From CAMYOC01 sp963704875 (GTDB lineage Bacteria > Pseudomonadota > Gammaproteobacteria > Steroidobacterales > XN24): a stretch of DNA of 64,000 nt. Made by a program: the position numbers and the translations under genes. Under the pieces are notes generated by a model. That model saw only the letters and a list, made by a program, of their open reading frames with translations, ran no database searches and was not told the origin of the DNA. How positions within the stretch are numbered: the stretch's first letter is position 1; each line of letters begins with the position of its first letter. Shown one piece after another: positions 12,318 to 20,066 of the stretch. Location of the stretch: positions 620,001-684,000 of the forward strand of contig CAVPIA010000008.1 in assembly GCA_963704875.1 (NCBI GenBank), written 5' to 3'.

Positions 12318-12530
12318 TCAAATGCTGCGTGCCTTGTCGTAATAGGTCCTGATATGAGGCGTCACGTGATAGCCCCTGGACTTTGTTTGCTCCGCGGGCT
12401 TCGGCGTTTTCACCTCAGCTGCGACCACGCCACCCGAGACCGCCGCCAGCGCAGTGGCGCCGCCAACCGTCGCAATTTCTTTCAGGAATGCCCGGCGGCT
12501 CTTGTTTTGATCCGGCGTCTTTGCACTCAT
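12318..12530 (-). CDS. Formate dehydrogenase-region TAT-target small protein
   Basis: 70-residue protein that is mostly a twin-arginine signal (SRRAFLKEIATVGGATALAA) followed by a short tail ending in HVTPHIRTYYDKARSI. This matches the family of small TAT substrates found beside formate dehydrogenase genes (TIGR02811-like, from memory). It lies between the chaperone and the alpha-subunit gene, 4 nt after the chaperone stop. Its function is unknown; a role in assembly or as an extra small subunit is inference. Confidence 0.85.
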   Translation of the reverse strand: MSAKTPDQNKSRRAFLKEIATVGGATALAAVSGGVVAAEVKTPKPAEQTKSRGYHVTPHIRTYYDKARSI

Positions 12531-12534
12531 CTGA

Positions 12535-13251
12535 CTAACCCTCCTGGTCCGATTTTGTATTTGTTGATCCGCGCGCTCTGGCGGACATACGGGTTGAGGC
12601 GGCGGTATTCAGCACATCAGGAACTGCCATCCGAAACGCCTGCGACTCGACTTCAATAAATTGCTCGCCCAGCTGGCCCACCGCGCGATAGAAATGCGCG
12701 CACTTCGCCTGCTGCATGTCGCGAAAAAACCGCCCCATCCAGGGCGCGATATGACGCGCGAAGAACTCTGCCTGCTGCTCCAGGGCGCTGCCGCTGGAAA
12801 TGGAAAGACCCATGACTTCGCACAATGCAGCGGCATGATCTTCTGGCTCCGCCACACCTTCCTGCCGCTGGAACCCCATCTGGTCCAGGTCGGTCCTCAG
12901 CAGCGCCAGCGGCTGCTCCATCAGAAAGCCGGTCATATACCAGGAGCCATAGGGCATCATCTCGCCGCGACCGACACCGATAAACAACTCATGGTATTCG
13001 TCATCCAGCTGCTGGACGGTCGTGCGGCCGGCCGCGACCTGCAGCATTTGCCAGGCGGCGCCAAGCAGTGTCTCGTCAGCGTTTGAGTCGGGGTCTATGG
13101 CGCCGAGCATATCCAGGGATTTCTGGCTCGGCGGGGCCGCCAGCAAATGGCCGAGGAGGCTGTAAGTATTCGAGCGAAGCTGGTCTTCCGGATCAACCAT
13201 CAGATCGACCGCGTTGGAACTCTCCGCTATGCCTACCGCGTCTGCAATCAT
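12535..13251 (-). CDS. TorD/DmsD-family chaperone for formate dehydrogenase
   Basis: Cytoplasmic redox-enzyme maturation protein expected to bind the TAT signal of the alpha subunit and protect it during cofactor insertion. 238 residues with the family motif YHELFIGVGRGEMMPYGSWY. The ATG at 13251 (MIADAV) is preferred: the longer frame begins with a TTG at 13302 that overlaps the sigma-54 promoter described below. A GGGGGAG lies 11 nt before the ATG. It is the first gene of the transcript that contains the FDH structural genes. Confidence 0.88.
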   Translation of the reverse strand: MIADAVGIAESSNAVDLMVDPEDQLRSNTYSLLGHLLAAPPSQKSLDMLGAIDPDSNADETLLGAAWQMLQVAAGRTTVQQLDDEYHELFIGVGRGEMMPYGSWYMTGFLMEQPLALLRTDLDQMGFQRQEGVAEPEDHAAALCEVMGLSISSGSALEQQAEFFARHIAPWMGRFFRDMQQAKCAHFYRAVGQLGEQFIEVESQAFRMAVPDVLNTAASTRMSARARGSTNTKSDQEG

Positions 13252-13285
13252 TGTTTGAAGTACTCCCCCATTGCTACCTAGTGTA

Positions 13286-13302
13286 AGCAACGAATGGGCC
13301 AA
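13286..13302 (-). promoter_or_regulatory. Sigma-54 (-24/-12) promoter of the TorD-FDH genes
   Basis: Read on the minus strand the sequence is TTGGCCCATTCGTTGCT, which matches the RpoN consensus TTGGCAC-N5-TTGCW with the required GG-N10-GC spacing. The predicted start of transcription is near 13275, about 24 nt before the chaperone ATG at 13251. A palindrome lies about 100 bp further upstream, as expected for an enhancer-dependent promoter. Confidence 0.78.
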
Positions 13303-13372
13303 TGATGAAATGAATATAATTACAAAATCGCACTAAAACGCCTTCAAATCACTCACAATACGGCCCCTGATA

Positions 13373-13385
13373 GGACAATTTGTCC
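13373..13385. promoter_or_regulatory. Palindromic enhancer (UAS) candidate upstream of the FDH sigma-54 promoter
   Basis: Perfect palindrome GGACAATTTGTCC (6-bp arms, 1-bp centre) in the 172-bp gap between the polyferredoxin gene and the chaperone gene. Its centre is about 104 bp upstream of the predicted transcript start. A very similar palindrome sits at the same distance from the tup promoter. Confidence 0.6.
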
Positions 13386-13423
13386 ATTGCTCTTAACAAA
13401 ATGCAACAAAACCCTCTGTTGGA

Positions 13424-15088
13424 TCACGCGCTGCCCGGTGGGGACTGGCCCTTCATCATGTCTTTGACCCTGCAGTGGTCGCACATCTTCAGACGCCGCA
13501 TAGCGTCTTCCGACTGGAACATCCAGTGCCCGGCCAGCTTCTTGGTCATCACATCGAGCACAGATTGGGTCGCGAACGGCTTGCCGCAGGAAATACAGCA
13601 AAACGGCTGCTCCTCGTGCAGCGTCCGCACCTCTTCGCGCTGTTTGCTGTCGTAAAGGAAGCGTGGATTGAGGCTGATCGCGTCTTCCGGACAGGCGGCT
13701 TCGCACAATCCGCATTGCACGCAGCTCCATTCATGAAAATTAAGCTGCGGCAGCCCCTGACCATCCCTTACCGCAGACGCAGGGCAAACGCCAACGCAAC
13801 TCATACATAGCGTGCAGGCCTTCTTGTCGACCTTTATTTCGCCAAACGGCGCGCCTTCACCCAGCGCGACGCTGCGTTTTTTGCCTGATGCCTGGGCGTA
13901 CAGATGCTCGATGCTGAACTTCAGAATGGTGCGTTTCTCGTCCGGCGCGGCAAATTTCGCCGGTCGCGGCGGTCCCGCTGCCGGCACCGCCGCCAGCGCC
14001 GCCGCAGTGGCATCGTCCTGATCAACATCGACCCGCTGAATACACTCAGCGGCGTAGCCCATGCCGCCCAGGATCGCGCGGGCATGCTCGATCTGGAAAT
14101 CGATTTCCCGGACCACCCGGTTGGGTGTCGTGGCGGATCCGGCCAGCACGACGCCGCTTGCGCCGTAGGCCAGACAGGCCATCCAGGCGTCCATACCCAC
14201 GGAGCCGATTTCTTCCACTACTACCGGCAGCATGCGCTCGGGCATCGTCCCGGCCAGGCCAGCAGCAATCTGTTCCGCTGATCCGGGATCATGAAACAAC
14301 AGCGCGGGCGCTTCGCCGCCAGCCTTTTGATATTCGGCCAGCAGGGACCGCACATGCTGTAACAGGTCGCTGACCGTCGGATAGACATAAGTCATCGCGC
14401 CCGTGGGGCAGGCGCTGGTGCAGCTGCCGCCGCCCTGACACAAACCAGGGTTTACCTCGACCCGATCTCCCACCGAGATAATCGCATCCGCCGGACATGC
14501 GTCGATACAACGGCGGCAACCTTCGAGTCCGCTACTGCCATGCGCGCAGATGTCGAGGTTGTAGTTAAAGAATTTCGGTTTTTCGAATTCGCCGGTCAGT
14601 TCGGGCAGGGATTCAATCGCCTCTTCCAGCGCCTGCGGATCCTGGCCGGGAGCCAGATACCCCGGTGGCAATAACTCGGAGGTAAACAGCGGCTGGTGAC
14701 TGAGATCCAGCACAATATCGAAGCTCGTGTCCTTCTGCCCGATCAAGTCCTCCAGCGAAGCGGGTTCGCCGTTGGCCTTCAGCGTAAGCCGGAAATTTCC
14801 CAGGTTGCCTGCGAGCTCCGGCGCCCCCCCACTGATCAGGGTCATGCCGTCGACAACAGACGCTTCTGGCACCGATGCTGCCGAGGGCACCAGTCCGGTT
14901 CGAAACAGGGTGTCCGCAACCCGGCTCGCTGCAGCAAGCACCTCGTCACGCTCACCGATGATCAGCACACGTCCGCGTGACAGATAGTTGACCAGTGACG
15001 TCGGTTTGACCGACATCGGTGTGACGTTCTTAAGGGCACTCAGCCGAGCCTGGCCTTCCGCGCCCGTCGCTGGCAAGTCATGCGTCAT
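13424..15088 (-). CDS. Polyferredoxin-like 4Fe-4S protein of the FDH operon
   Basis: 554-residue cytoplasmic iron-sulfur protein (no signal peptide). The true start is the ATG at 15088, which overlaps the end of the DUF3306 gene by 11 bp; the longer frame upstream is only the shadow of that gene. It has a ferredoxin-type pair in the first half (CAHGSSGLEGCRRCIDACP and CQGGGSCTSACP), a central domain without clusters, and a second pair (CTLCMSCVGVCP and CVQCGLCEAACP). C-terminal CxxC pairs follow (FCCISCGK, MCDHCR). Such proteins accompany DUF3305/DUF3306 in FdhABC clusters of gammaproteobacteria; an electron-transfer or assembly role is inferred from context. Confidence 0.88.
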   Translation of the reverse strand: MTHDLPATGAEGQARLSALKNVTPMSVKPTSLVNYLSRGRVLIIGERDEVLAAASRVADTLFRTGLVPSAASVPEASVVDGMTLISGGAPELAGNLGNFRLTLKANGEPASLEDLIGQKDTSFDIVLDLSHQPLFTSELLPPGYLAPGQDPQALEEAIESLPELTGEFEKPKFFNYNLDICAHGSSGLEGCRRCIDACPADAIISVGDRVEVNPGLCQGGGSCTSACPTGAMTYVYPTVSDLLQHVRSLLAEYQKAGGEAPALLFHDPGSAEQIAAGLAGTMPERMLPVVVEEIGSVGMDAWMACLAYGASGVVLAGSATTPNRVVREIDFQIEHARAILGGMGYAAECIQRVDVDQDDATAAALAAVPAAGPPRPAKFAAPDEKRTILKFSIEHLYAQASGKKRSVALGEGAPFGEIKVDKKACTLCMSCVGVCPASAVRDGQGLPQLNFHEWSCVQCGLCEAACPEDAISLNPRFLYDSKQREEVRTLHEEQPFCCISCGKPFATQSVLDVMTKKLAGHWMFQSEDAMRRLKMCDHCRVKDMMKGQSPPGSA

Positions 15089-15836
15089 GTTTTTTTTCCA
15101 TTGCTCCAGGCCGTGATTGTTCCGGCCCAATGTCGTTGTCTGCCAGATTTTTATCGGCCATATCGTTATCGGCCGCATGATTATTGCCTGGGTTGTTATT
15201 GGCCGGGGTGTGATTGGTTGGGGGCTGGTTGTCCGCGACCACTGCGCTGCTATTGCCCGGTTCGCTGTCGGCCGTCTCTGCTGCCCTCTCATCGTCAGCG
15301 GCTTCCGATGCATCTGCAACGCCGGCGCTCGCCTCAGGTTCGGGCGCAGACTCAGAGCCATCGTCCGCGGCCTTGTCCAGCTCGGCCAGCCGCTCGAGTT
15401 TGCGCATCATTTGATGGCGCATGTCGGCGGTGACGATGTCGCCAAGGGCGGGAAAGTTTGTGAAGTCATCACAGTAGTCATCCAGACCATCACACACATT
15501 GAACTTTGGCGAATGAAACAGCTTGCGCAGCGCTGAGCGTCGCAGGTCTTCGCTAACGCCCGGCGACAGAAACGCGCTCACATCCGAATCCCCGTGCAGG
15601 CTTTCAAGCGAGGGCATGTCGGCATCGGTTAGTTCAGGCCGGGGCGGCTCTTCAACCGGCTGGCCGGCCTCAGTCTCTTTCTCCCCCTCCAGCGGGGCCG
15701 ATCCCGGCTCATCGGCGACCCCGGCTTCGGCTTCGGACTTGCGTCGCGACCAGCGCTGGAGAAAATCCTCGCCGTCCCGGTCCGCGGTGTCAGCAATGTC
15801 AGCGGTGTCAGTGCTCGTGTCCTTGTCAGCGCTCAT
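15078..15836 (-). CDS. DUF3306 family protein with Asn-rich tail
   Basis: 252 residues. The ATG at 15836 (MSADKD) is chosen, with GAGAAG about 7 nt upstream inside the end of DUF3305. The recognisable DUF3306 core begins at DFLQRWSRRK and runs through LRKLFHSPKFNVCDGLDDYCDDF. It is acidic and probably disordered on both sides. The last 80 residues are low complexity, with imperfect short repeats of the type ADN-x-NN. It is always found with DUF3305 beside formate dehydrogenase genes; the molecular function is unknown. Confidence 0.85.
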   Translation of the reverse strand: MSADKDTSTDTADIADTADRDGEDFLQRWSRRKSEAEAGVADEPGSAPLEGEKETEAGQPVEEPPRPELTDADMPSLESLHGDSDVSAFLSPGVSEDLRRSALRKLFHSPKFNVCDGLDDYCDDFTNFPALGDIVTADMRHQMMRKLERLAELDKAADDGSESAPEPEASAGVADASEAADDERAAETADSEPGNSSAVVADNQPPTNHTPANNNPGNNHAADNDMADKNLADNDIGPEQSRPGAMEKKHDA

Positions 15837-15840
15837 CGGA

Positions 15841-16353
15841 TCACTTCTCGCCAGTCCAGTTCTTGCGCTTGCGTTTGCGCGGCGGCTTCGGCATGTGGTG
15901 CTCAACGACAAACTCCTCCAGGCGCAGATATATTTCCGGCGGGATCGGCACGGTGAAGACGGGATCGCTGCCCTCTATCGTGGCACCCGCCTCGTCATGG
16001 TCAGCGGTCACAGACGCCGGGAACAGATCGCCATCCTCCTGCTCGTGGCAAATCACGTACAGCGCCGGTCGTTGCCCGACAAGGTTGGACCAGTAGCTCT
16101 GTGCACTATCGCGGAAGAACTCCAGGCTCAGGCCGGTCCAGAGAAAGTGTTTCTCGTCGCCATCATCCCTGACCATGGTGCCCCTGGCGCCGTCACTGGC
16201 CAGGCTCTCGCCAGCCAAGACGGCGACCGCGCTCCAGCTGGGAATGCTCAATGCACCCCGGCTTACCGTCTTCCGGCTAAGGATGACGGAGACCGGCAAA
16301 CTGACTAGCGCTTGTGTGGACATCAATATTTCTGACTCAGCTGCCTTTCCCAT
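15841..16353 (-). CDS. DUF3305 family protein
   Basis: 170 residues, first gene of the minus-strand FDH cluster. The ATG at 16353 has GAAGGG 5 nt upstream; an internal ATG at 16323 is possible. The core begins LPVSVILSRKTVSRGALSIPSW, characteristic of DUF3305, and the C-terminus is basic (PKPPRKRKRKNW). It is 4 nt apart from DUF3306. In other genomes this pair stands beside FdhABC; the role is not established. Confidence 0.87.
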   Translation of the reverse strand: MGKAAESEILMSTQALVSLPVSVILSRKTVSRGALSIPSWSAVAVLAGESLASDGARGTMVRDDGDEKHFLWTGLSLEFFRDSAQSYWSNLVGQRPALYVICHEQEDGDLFPASVTADHDEAGATIEGSDPVFTVPIPPEIYLRLEEFVVEHHMPKPPRKRKRKNWTGEK

Positions 16354-16814
16354 CGACCCTTCATAACTTCATGCCATACGCCATGCCATTCAATACGCCG
16401 CAGCGGCGCCGGTGGTGCAACAGATGACACCCGGTTTCGGGTGACTCGGACCTCGCGCTGCGTGAACAGAGACTTTACCAGCAACTGCTGTCTTAGCGGC
16501 ATAGTATCGAAAGCGAGCGTCGCGGGCGGGCACTGCCGCACCCGGCTGGCCGCTTGTGCGCCTTAATGTTCCATCCGCGGTCCGAATTGGGACAAATTGC
16601 ACCACACGATCGCTGCGACCGTGGCGCGTTGATCGTAGCGCCGTGAGATACACGCCAGCAACGGGCGCTGACCGGCAAGGCCCCTGCGCCGGAGGTATGA
16701 TTTTTGCAAGTCCTAAATGCCAGGCGCCGCTTTATCGCGTCCGCCCTCGGGCCCATCGGAAGCATCCGAGCGGGGTCGCAATGCCCGGCAGTCGACACAG
16801 GTGAGCATGACAGG
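16354..16814. promoter_or_regulatory. Divergent intergenic region between the FDH operon and the HTH regulator
   Basis: 461 bp without a gene. It holds a 6-bp-arm hairpin (16428-16443, CACCCG-GTTT-CGGGTG) in the likely leader of the DUF3305 transcript. It also holds a half-conserved UAS (16589-16600) and a candidate sigma-54 promoter for the plus-strand regulator (16693-16708). I see no convincing sigma-70 promoter for the minus-strand operon; a weak GG-N10-GC match exists near 16538-16551. Confidence 0.5.
16693..16708 (+). promoter_or_regulatory. Candidate sigma-54 promoter of the HTH/PBP regulator
   Basis: AGGTATGATTTTTGCA keeps the GG-N10-GC spacing and the TTGCA box of the -12 element, but the -24 box (AGGTAT) departs from TGGCAC. 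The sequence TATGAT inside it could instead be a sigma-70 -10 box. A UAS-like sequence (GGGACAAATTGCACC) starts 104 bp upstream of this site. Confidence 0.35.
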
Positions 16815-17756
16815 ATGACGCAGACAAAAACCTCAGGCGATAACGACACGCAGCCGTCGCAGGAAACGCCGCCGCGATTCATGAACGTGAAGCAGGTCGC
16901 GCGATATCTGCAACTGAATGAGAAGAAAGTCTACGCGCTGGTGGGCGAAGGCAAGATCCCCGCCAGCAAGCTCACCGGGAAATGGTTGTTCCCACGTGAT
17001 CTGGTCGACCAGTGGCTGATCGAATCCAGCCATGGTGGCTTGCTCACCGATCGCATGGTGATCGCGGGCAGCGATGATCCGCTGTTGTACCGGGCCATCA
17101 TGCAAACAGCCCATGAACTCCAGGCACGCGCCCTGATGAGTTACACGGCGACCGGTACCCAGCTGGGCTTGTCCTTGCTGGCCCGGCGCAGGGCCGACGC
17201 ATGCGCCCTGCACTGGGGGCCGGTCGAGGAAAGCGAGAACCGCCATCCGGCGTTACTGCGGCAATACACGCAGCACTCGGAATGGGCCCTGGTGCGGCTG
17301 TTCCAGCGCGAGCAGGGACTGATTCTTGCGCCAGGACTGTGGTCGGCCGGCAGCAGCATTGAGGGTCTGTTTAATGCCCAGACGCGCTGGGCGACGCGCC
17401 AGGAAGGCGCCGGCTCACAACGCTTCCTGCGAGAGGCCATCAGCCGTGACGGTCTTAATCCCGCTCGCCGCCGGATCACCAGCCATGCGTTTTCGGAGCG
17501 AGACGCGGCGGCCGCCATCGCCATGGGTCAGGCGGATGTTGCCCCCGGTGTCAGAGCGGCCGCCACCGAGTTCGGGCTGGATTTTGTCAGCCTTGGCTGG
17601 GAAGGGTTCGATCTGGCAATGAACCGCGGGATATTCTTCCGCCGCCTGTTTCGCTGCCTGCTGGACCGCTTGCGCAGCGCGGAGTCCCAGCAGCTGGCCC
17701 GTCTGCTGGGCGGCTACGATCTGGGTGAAAGCGGGGACCTGGTCTGGTCTGCATGA
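16815..17756 (+). CDS. Excisionase-type HTH regulator with periplasmic-binding-like sensor domain
   Basis: 313-residue predicted cytoplasmic one-component regulator. The ATG at 16815 (MTQTKTS) follows AGGTGAG. Residues about 22-72 form a helix-turn-helix of the excisionase/MerR-like type (MNVKQVARYLQLNEKKVYAL, then GKWLFPRDLVDQWL). The rest resembles a type-2 periplasmic-binding (PBP-like) domain as found in molybdate-responsive regulators. It is divergent from the FDH operon. Sensing molybdate, tungstate or a cofactor form is a reasonable inference, given two bisMGD enzymes and a tungstate transporter nearby. Confidence 0.82.
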   Translation: MTQTKTSGDNDTQPSQETPPRFMNVKQVARYLQLNEKKVYALVGEGKIPASKLTGKWLFPRDLVDQWLIESSHGGLLTDRMVIAGSDDPLLYRAIMQTAHELQARALMSYTATGTQLGLSLLARRRADACALHWGPVEESENRHPALLRQYTQHSEWALVRLFQREQGLILAPGLWSAGSSIEGLFNAQTRWATRQEGAGSQRFLREAISRDGLNPARRRITSHAFSERDAAAAIAMGQADVAPGVRAAATEFGLDFVSLGWEGFDLAMNRGIFFRRLFRCLLDRLRSAESQQLARLLGGYDLGESGDLVWSA

Positions 17757-17766
17757 TCATCTGTCA

Positions 17767-17840
17767 GCTGGCCGGCCTGTCACCTGAACGGCCTGGCACC
17801 TGACCGGCCAGTTGGCTCCGGTCAGTTAAGGCCGGCCAGC
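17767..17840. repeat. Inverted repeat with internal tandem repeats between convergent genes
   Basis: 12-bp arms GCTGGCCGGCCT (17767-17778) and AGGCCGGCCAGC (17829-17840) flank a 50-bp spacer. Inside it a 16-bp unit starting CGGCCTG is repeated almost perfectly (17773-17788 and 17789-17804), and further GGCC/CCGG pairs can fold. There is no U-tract. It probably ends or stabilises both convergent transcripts. Confidence 0.6.
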
Positions 17841-17863
17841 CGGCGACAGACAGACGCGCTGGA

Positions 17864-18085
17864 TCAGCGCAACAACAGATCATGCTCGATCAGATGGCTG
17901 ACCTCTAACTCCGGGATTTCCAGCCTGACCTGCGCGCGCACGCTGGCCAGCGCCGCAAGGCATCCGGCCGCGTCGGCCTGCGTTATCGCCCGCTCGATCT
18001 CCTGCTGAGAGGTGATACCAACTTTCTTGAGAAACTTCCTGATCTCTCCGATCAGCACTTCCCTGTCCACAGATACGTCGCTCAT
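17864..18085 (-). CDS. DUF6494-like small protein
   Basis: 73 residues, soluble, with the pattern EIRKFLKKVGITSQQEIERAI and a C-terminal LEIPELEVSHLIEHDLLL that I recognise as similar to DUF6494 proteins. The start has an excellent site (AAGGGAGAAGAC before ATG). It sits between the HTH/PBP regulator (convergent) and the sigma-54 activator (same strand). No function is known. Confidence 0.75.
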   Translation of the reverse strand: MSDVSVDREVLIGEIRKFLKKVGITSQQEIERAITQADAAGCLAALASVRAQVRLEIPELEVSHLIEHDLLLR

Positions 18086-18274
18086 GTCTTCTCCCTTTAT
18101 TGTGTTCTCTTTGGCGTGCTCTATTGTCTGACACGCGAATTTCGCCTTGCCATCTCGTGCCTGCCGTCTCGCCTGGGATGATCCGTTCGCGGCTCTTCGC
18201 TCACCGAACGCTCGCCCACAGATTCCTGAGGTCTGCTTCTGGCATCGCAGGCCAGATCACAATCGTGACCAGCC

Positions 18275-19825
18275 TTAGCCGGCATTCCCACCGTCAACGG
18301 CAGATCCCAGCTTGCGTTCCAGGGTCTTGCGCGAAACGTCGAGACGGCGCGCCGCTTCCGACTTGTTGCCGCCGCTGGCTGCCAGCACCCGTTCCATGTG
18401 ATGCGTTTTGACTTCTTCAAGCGTCCAGTCCAACGGATAGGCAGCCACGTAATCCGGTGTCGGCAACGAGTCGCCAGCGACGAATTCCGTCGGCAGTTCT
18501 CCCAGCAGAACCGTGCGTTCGATGACATTCCTCAGCTGGCGAACATTGCCGCTCCATTCCTGCGCCTGCAGCAGTTGAATACTTGCCGGGTCCAGCGGCA
18601 CTTCCGTCATCGCCAGCTCGGCAGCTATCCGGGCCATAAAATGCGACGCCAGCACCGGGATATCCTCGCGACGCTCACGCAATGCCGGTATCCGCAGATG
18701 GACCACATTGATCCGATGCAGCAGGTCTTCACGGAATCTGCCGCGTTTCACCTCTGCCTGCAGGTCATGCTGGGTAGATGCAGCAACACGCACGTCCAGT
18801 GGCACCTCCCGATCAGAGCCAACCGGCCGCACCTTGCCCTCCTCCAGCGCCCGCAGCAACTTCACCTGCAGACTGATCGGCATTTCGCTGATCTCGTCAA
18901 GAAACAGGGTGCCGCCACGCGCCGCCAGGAACAGGCCTTCGCGCAGCTGATGCGCGCTGGTGAACGCGCCCCTGGTATGCCCGAATAATTCGCTCTCCAT
19001 CAATTCCGGAGCGATCGCGCCGCAATTGACCGGTATAAAGCTGCCCGTGCGGCCGCTGTGCTGGTGCAAGAGTCGCGCAACCAACTCTTTGCCGGTCCCG
19101 GTCTCGCCCTGGATCAGCACCGTGGCCGGAAACGGCGCCACTTTCCGGATCATCTGTTTTAGCCTGGCAATGGCTTCTGTCTTGCCAACCAGGATTGGCC
19201 CGTCTCCGGGGGCCGCGCTATCCGGCCTGCCGGCAACTCCTGCAGCCGTCGCCGGAGACTCGTCCTCGAGACGTTTGATCGCGCTTACCGCATCTTCCAC
19301 CGACACCGGTTTGAGCAGCAGGTCTCTGGCACCCGCATGCAAACCATCCAGCGCGGTTTCAACGTTGTCGCGCTCTGTCATTATCAATACCCGCGGCGTC
19401 GCGCCTCCGGTGTCCAGACCATTAATCAATTCGACAATCAATTCGACGCTGCTGGCCTGCCCAGGCTTTTCATCCGACAGCACATAGTCAAAATGACAGC
19501 GCGCACAGACCTCGCCAGCGCCGGCCGCATCGGAGGTGCACTCAACCAGACCGAAGTGACGGCCAAGGCCGGTCTTGAACCGTGCCCGCAATCGTCTGTC
19601 GCCGGAAATCACCAGCACCGACAAACGCCGCGTAGCGCCAGCCAGCGTGTCATGACTGCCGGCACGCTCCGGCGCGTCCCTGGTCGAGCGACCGCTTTTC
19701 CGCTGGGTCGATGTCACGCTGCCCGTCCGCCCGGGGCCGTCTGCGGCCCGGTCTCCGGGGAGATGGCCCGCCACCGCGTGATGACGCGCGCGGATGCTGC
19801 CCGGTCCAGACGAGGGCCAAAGCAT
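18275..19825 (-). CDS. Sigma-54-dependent activator (NtrC family) with a degenerate receiver domain
   Basis: 516 residues as drawn; the start is uncertain, since the receiver begins near residue 67 and a GTG at 19717 is an alternative. The receiver-like domain keeps a candidate phospho-Asp (D118 in YVLSDEKPG), Thr150 and Lys172, but the acidic pair after beta-1 is replaced (VLVISGD instead of VLVVDDD). The AAA+ domain is complete: Walker A GETGTGKE (240-247), ESELFGHTRGAFTSA with the sigma-54-contacting GAFT loop, and GTLFLDEIS. A Fis-type HTH closes the protein (NKSEAARRLDVSRKTLERKL). No histidine kinase is encoded nearby. It lies between two sigma-54 promoters with matching palindromes and is the obvious candidate activator of both. 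Confidence 0.93.
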   Translation of the reverse strand: MLWPSSGPGSIRARHHAVAGHLPGDRAADGPGRTGSVTSTQRKSGRSTRDAPERAGSHDTLAGATRRLSVLVISGDRRLRARFKTGLGRHFGLVECTSDAAGAGEVCARCHFDYVLSDEKPGQASSVELIVELINGLDTGGATPRVLIMTERDNVETALDGLHAGARDLLLKPVSVEDAVSAIKRLEDESPATAAGVAGRPDSAAPGDGPILVGKTEAIARLKQMIRKVAPFPATVLIQGETGTGKELVARLLHQHSGRTGSFIPVNCGAIAPELMESELFGHTRGAFTSAHQLREGLFLAARGGTLFLDEISEMPISLQVKLLRALEEGKVRPVGSDREVPLDVRVAASTQHDLQAEVKRGRFREDLLHRINVVHLRIPALRERREDIPVLASHFMARIAAELAMTEVPLDPASIQLLQAQEWSGNVRQLRNVIERTVLLGELPTEFVAGDSLPTPDYVAAYPLDWTLEEVKTHHMERVLAASGGNKSEAARRLDVSRKTLERKLGSAVDGGNAG

Positions 19826-19868
19826 TGGCTACATGAGACAGATTGACGCATGGAACGATCCCAGTCCT

Positions 19869-19879
19869 GACATTTTGTC
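19869..19879. promoter_or_regulatory. Palindromic enhancer (UAS) candidate upstream of tupB
   Basis: GACATTTTGTC, a GACA-N3-TGTC palindrome nearly identical to the core of the palindrome at 13373-13385 (GACAATTTGTC). Its centre is about 99 bp upstream of the predicted sigma-54 transcript start. It lies just upstream of the divergent activator gene, so it could also affect that gene. Confidence 0.6.
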
Positions 19880-19945
19880 GCGAAAAATCGCAAGATACGA
19901 AGCGGAGAACCCGAATTAAACCACAGGAATCCGTATTTGTTCCTA

Positions 19946-19962
19946 TTGGCATCGCTCTTGCA
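19946..19962 (+). promoter_or_regulatory. Sigma-54 (-24/-12) promoter of the tungstate/formate operon
   Basis: TTGGCATCGCTCTTGCA is a close match to the RpoN consensus, with GG (19948-19949) and GC (19960-19961) separated by exactly 10 nt. The predicted transcript start is near 19973, giving a leader of about 95 nt before tupB. Confidence 0.82.
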
Positions 19963-20066
19963 TCTGAAACAGGTTCGGAAATGACGACCCGACCACGCCG
20001 AAACATCCGCAACAACAACGGCTGTCCGCCTGCCGACTGGCCCGGACCCGCCCCAATGGCTTGTTT

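Noticed and set aside
15120..15240. CRISPR-like short repeats
   Set aside because: The units are short, unequal and lie inside the DUF3306 coding frame; no spacers of constant length.
17767..17840. attC site
   Set aside because: It has an inverted repeat but no AAC/GTT ends and does not follow cassette-like genes.
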